Positions 61,051 to 64,000 of a DNA stretch of 64,000 bases are shown here, in pieces. The notes under the pieces were generated by a model. The model did no database searches, was not told the origin of the DNA, and was given only the letters and a program-made list of their open reading frames with translations. Both the position numbers and the translations under genes were made by a program. How positions within the stretch are numbered: the first letter of the stretch is position 1; every line of letters begins with the position of its first letter. Source of the stretch: Loxodes magnus (Eukaryota; Ciliophora; Karyorelictea; Loxodida; Loxodidae); the NCBI GenBank assembly GCA_946699065.1, contig CAMPDV010002433.1, positions 1 to 64,000 on the forward strand, in the 5' to 3' direction.

Positions 61051-63134
61051 TTTTATCTTCAAAAATAGGGAATGTTTTTCATGAATGCTTTTATGGAATA
61101 TCTATTTATTATCTTGAACTTATTTTTTGATGGGTAAAAAAAACCATTTTAATATATATTATGATGTTTTTTTTACAAGACTAAATAAATAAAACCTTAA
61201 TATTCGCAAAAAAAACGAAATAGTAAAAAAATCAGCAAAAAATAGTCCCTAATCACATAAAAAATTGATATGAAATTAAACTAAAATAAAATAGTATAAT
61301 TAAGAAGAATAAAAAAAAGATTTTATATTATTTAAATTCCTATTTAACAATATTAAATATTTAAAAGTATGTTCAATTTTAAAATAGCAGTTTATAAAAT
61401 AAAATAAATATTAATAAATTTTAATTACTTAAAATATCTTAAATTTGACTTATATTGTATTTTAAAATAAAATATATTTCTTGTTTTATATTTAATTTAT
61501 TTAATAAAATTTTGTGAACAAATTGTTTAAAAAAATAAAGCTTTAAGATAATATTTGAGTTAATTTAATTTTATATAAATATGCTTCAAAATAATTATTT
61601 TATATAAAGGCTTAAGTAAAACAATAATAACTATAAAAATTTTAATTAAGTAGCTAAAAATTATGAAAAAGAGAAAAATATCTTAGATAAAATATTAGCA
61701 AAAAACTTTATTTTCAAAATTTAACAATCTCATTAAAACATTTTAGAGAAGGAAAAATAGTTTTACTTATAATTTTAACTTAAACAATCAAATTTTTTAG
61801 AAAACGAAGATAGAATTTATTTTAACATATTTTTGAAACTAACATACATATTCTACAAATAAATTTATTTTATTATAAAAGGAATAATTTTGGTATAATT
61901 AGTAATAAATAAAAAAGAGCAAAAGACTATTTTAATTGTTACTTTTATTTTTATAAATAAGTTTAATTAAAAATTATTATTTTTATATATTTTTAATTAT
62001 ATTTTTATCTAGAAAATTAAAAATTAAAACATGCTACTTTAATAATATTGTGCTAATCTTTTCTATTATTTTTTATCAGCATTTCTTCATACAATAAGAA
62101 AAACGCAACTTTTATTTGTAAGTCATTTAAAAACAATATAAGGAGAAATCAGTAAAATACCTTTATGAGTATATATCCCTTAAAATATCTTTGATTATAA
62201 AGTCAATATACTTATTAGCATATCAAAACCTCTCTTGCTTTTAAAGTGAAAGAAATGAAATATAAAAATTTAAAGGAGATTTATTTTTAACTATATGTAA
62301 AAGCTGAAAACGAAGAATTATTAAGTTTTAAATAATTTAAATATATTATAATTATTTAATTTACATTTTTATTTTAATATTAAACTTCATTTTAAAATCC
62401 CAGTTAAAATTAACCAAAATATTTTAAATTAAGCTAAAGCTCTTTTCATTCTTGTTTTTTACTTTATCTTAGATAAATTTACTATTTAAATTATATATAA
62501 ATTTAAAAAGTTTGCTTATACTAAAGAAATATTTATTTAACTTTTTATAAAATTTTAAGGATAATGATTTTGTTTTAATTTGTTTTTAGATATAACAATT
62601 TATTTTAATTTTAAAGATATTTTTTATAATTTAAGTAATTTTGGACAATCTTATTTTATTTTAATAAAAATACTAATTATATTTAAGATATTAAAAAGTT
62701 TTAATTTAAATGTTATAAATTTTCTTATTTTTAATTCGCCAAAAATATAAATTTAATTTCAGAATTTTTTCTCTTGCTAATTCCTTCTGATGATTTCTCA
62801 CTTAATATATATTTATTTTTATTAATTTTATTTTTGTTTTTAAGTATTTTTTAACGATAAAATCTTTTAACATCTATTACAAAAGTATATCATTAAATTG
62901 CGATAATAGTAAGCATTTTGGACTTTTATATTTGAACCTGATTATCTTCTAATTTCAATAACCTTTTTTACTATTTTTTAATTATTTTACAAATTTTAAT
63001 TGAATTACAATTTGCTCTATTCATGTATTTTGGTATTACACTTTATGAGAATTTAAGTTAATTTAAGTGAGCTGATTTTACTACAAGCTTCTGCAAACAT
63101 TATTATTATTATTTAACTAAATTTAAAATAAATA
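61051..63134. other. AT-rich intergenic, nothing identified
   Basis: Two kilobases of low-complexity AT with no motif or repeat match that I can support. Confidence 0.4.
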
Positions 63135-63917
63135 TTTGCGTATCCTAGTTTTCAACTAGGTATCAGCGGACAAATTTTTTCCGTGGTTGTATTCACGACC
63201 TTTTTTATAAGTGGGTGGTTACTACAAAGGAATCTCTTAGTTTTTATGAGGGAATTTTATTTATAAACTACGAATTCAGTAATTCAAAGCTTATTTAGGT
63301 TTCTTCAGATTCTTTGCTCTTCATTGTGCTTGAGTAACCTTCATTCTTTGCAATGTCTTAGTAGGTGATATTTAGATTGACAGTACCAGCAATTTTTATA
63401 TTACTTCTCAACTTTCTTCTTTGGATAAATCTTTCTTTCTTATATCTCATCTCCTTTGCTTAGGTTTGAATCAAATTTTTCTTAACTTTATTTTTCTTAA
63501 TGCACCTTTTAATGTAGATCTTCTTCAATAATCATTCTTTGTGATTATTTGAAGTTGGATTAAAACATTTCGTAATGTTAATTTTCTGTTACTAAACTAT
63601 TTTTTATCAGTTTACTTTTAAGAATTAGCAATTCGTTATTTAATCTTCTAAGCAGTTCATTAGCTCCCGGATTTTTTCTCCTTGATTAAAGAAAATTTCT
63701 TCATATTTTGCAATTTATGCTTTCATTTGTTCAATTTATTTTAGAGAAATTTATTATTTTGAATTCCAGGATTAACTTATTCAGTAAGACCGACCATTAC
63801 TTTTCCCTCTGAAGATGAGCTAGACTCTCGATTCTGTCTTTGTTTTTTAGTTCCTCAGTAGTCGCTTGCTTCCTTGCTTTTTTTTAAATTCTTTGAAAGA
63901 CGGATGCTCTACTCCAT
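63135..63917 (-). CDS. Gag-like protein with best-preserved zinc region, copy at 63 kb
   Basis: MEQSIRLSKNLKKSKEAS (63917), SSSSSEGKVMVG, then a frame change before the coiled coil (QMKAQIAKYEEIFFNQGE, IRELMNCLEDQ). The knuckle CWYCQSKYHLLRHC near 63352-63393 has Trp as TGG where the 58-kb copy has TGA. In the same frame follow NLNKLWITEFVVYKQ and CSNHPLIKKGREYNHG, giving a possible second metal site with spacing C-x2-H. The knuckle and this C-x2-H-P segment together look like a family signature. One or two frameshifts in the N-terminal half. Confidence 0.6.
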
Positions 63918-64000
63918 TTTTGAATATAAGCTTCAGCAAACATTTAAATCACTTTATTAAGTAAAAGTTTTTAGTCTATTTTCCATATCCACGTGAATAC

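Noticed and set aside
1-64000. CRISPR arrays, bacterial ribosome binding sites and operons
   Set aside because: The DNA is from a ciliate nucleus; no regularly spaced short repeats were seen.
1-64000. Tetrahymena or Paramecium origin
   Set aside because: Those use TGA only as stop. Here TGA occupies conserved Trp positions in several unrelated families, which is hard to explain by decay because other residues at the same motifs are kept.

Overview
The window looks like nuclear DNA of a ciliate that reads UAA and UAG as glutamine and UGA as both tryptophan and stop. That is the ambiguous code described for karyorelictean ciliates such as Loxodes (NCBI table 27); Condylostoma (table 28) is the main alternative. 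The DNA is roughly three-quarters A+T or more. With the standard code almost nothing is open. With the ciliate code, protein families appear on both strands. TGA stands where related copies or known families have Trp, for example the N-W-R-P-I motif of a reverse transcriptase, a zinc knuckle that is TGG in one copy and TGA in another, and a Trp-Trp pair in five copies of a membrane protein. The membrane genes also appear to end at TGA. Because no codon is always a stop, an open frame means nothing here, and the calls rest on repeated copies and family motifs. Gene ends are approximate unless stated.

The main structure is a large repeated unit. Copy 1 spans 1 (probably entering from outside) to about 12230. 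Copy 2 spans about 23.8-40.2 kb in the opposite orientation. A partial third copy spans about 50.0-54.0 kb. Each full copy carries two genes for a ~720-730 aa two-pass membrane protein, one at each end, in inverted orientation with 3' ends outward. They form inverted repeats of about 2.2 kb. Between them, next to one membrane gene, lie a divergent gene of unknown function and a small coiled-coil ORF. Membrane genes are at 136-2292 (-), 9913-12100 (+), 23826-26013 (-), 38011-40197 (+) and 51747-53936 (+). Three appear intact and two carry a frameshift.

Comparing the copies shows later insertions, each with a near-empty site in the other copy: a ~4.6 kb LINE (28.6-33.2 kb), a ~0.84 kb gag-like element with a 15-bp target-site duplication (4966-5809), a ~0.92 kb coiled-coil element (34.7-35.6 kb) and a ~1.1 kb insert (2.64-3.7 kb).

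Outside the units there is a second LINE family (43.2-48.8 kb), a LINE 3' fragment (14.6-15.5 kb), several gag-like ORFs with CCHC knuckles (16.1, 57.8, 60.2 and 63.1 kb, the last three in a row on one strand), a kelch-repeat gene (56.5-57.4 kb) with a broken partial copy at 19.0 kb, and two unrecognised ORFs (22.4 and 59.4 kb). Long stretches (12.9-14.6, 17.4-18.1, 19.6-20.8, 53.9-56.4 and 61.1-63.1 kb) are AT-rich with nothing I can support. I found no rRNA, CRISPR or convincing intact tRNA.
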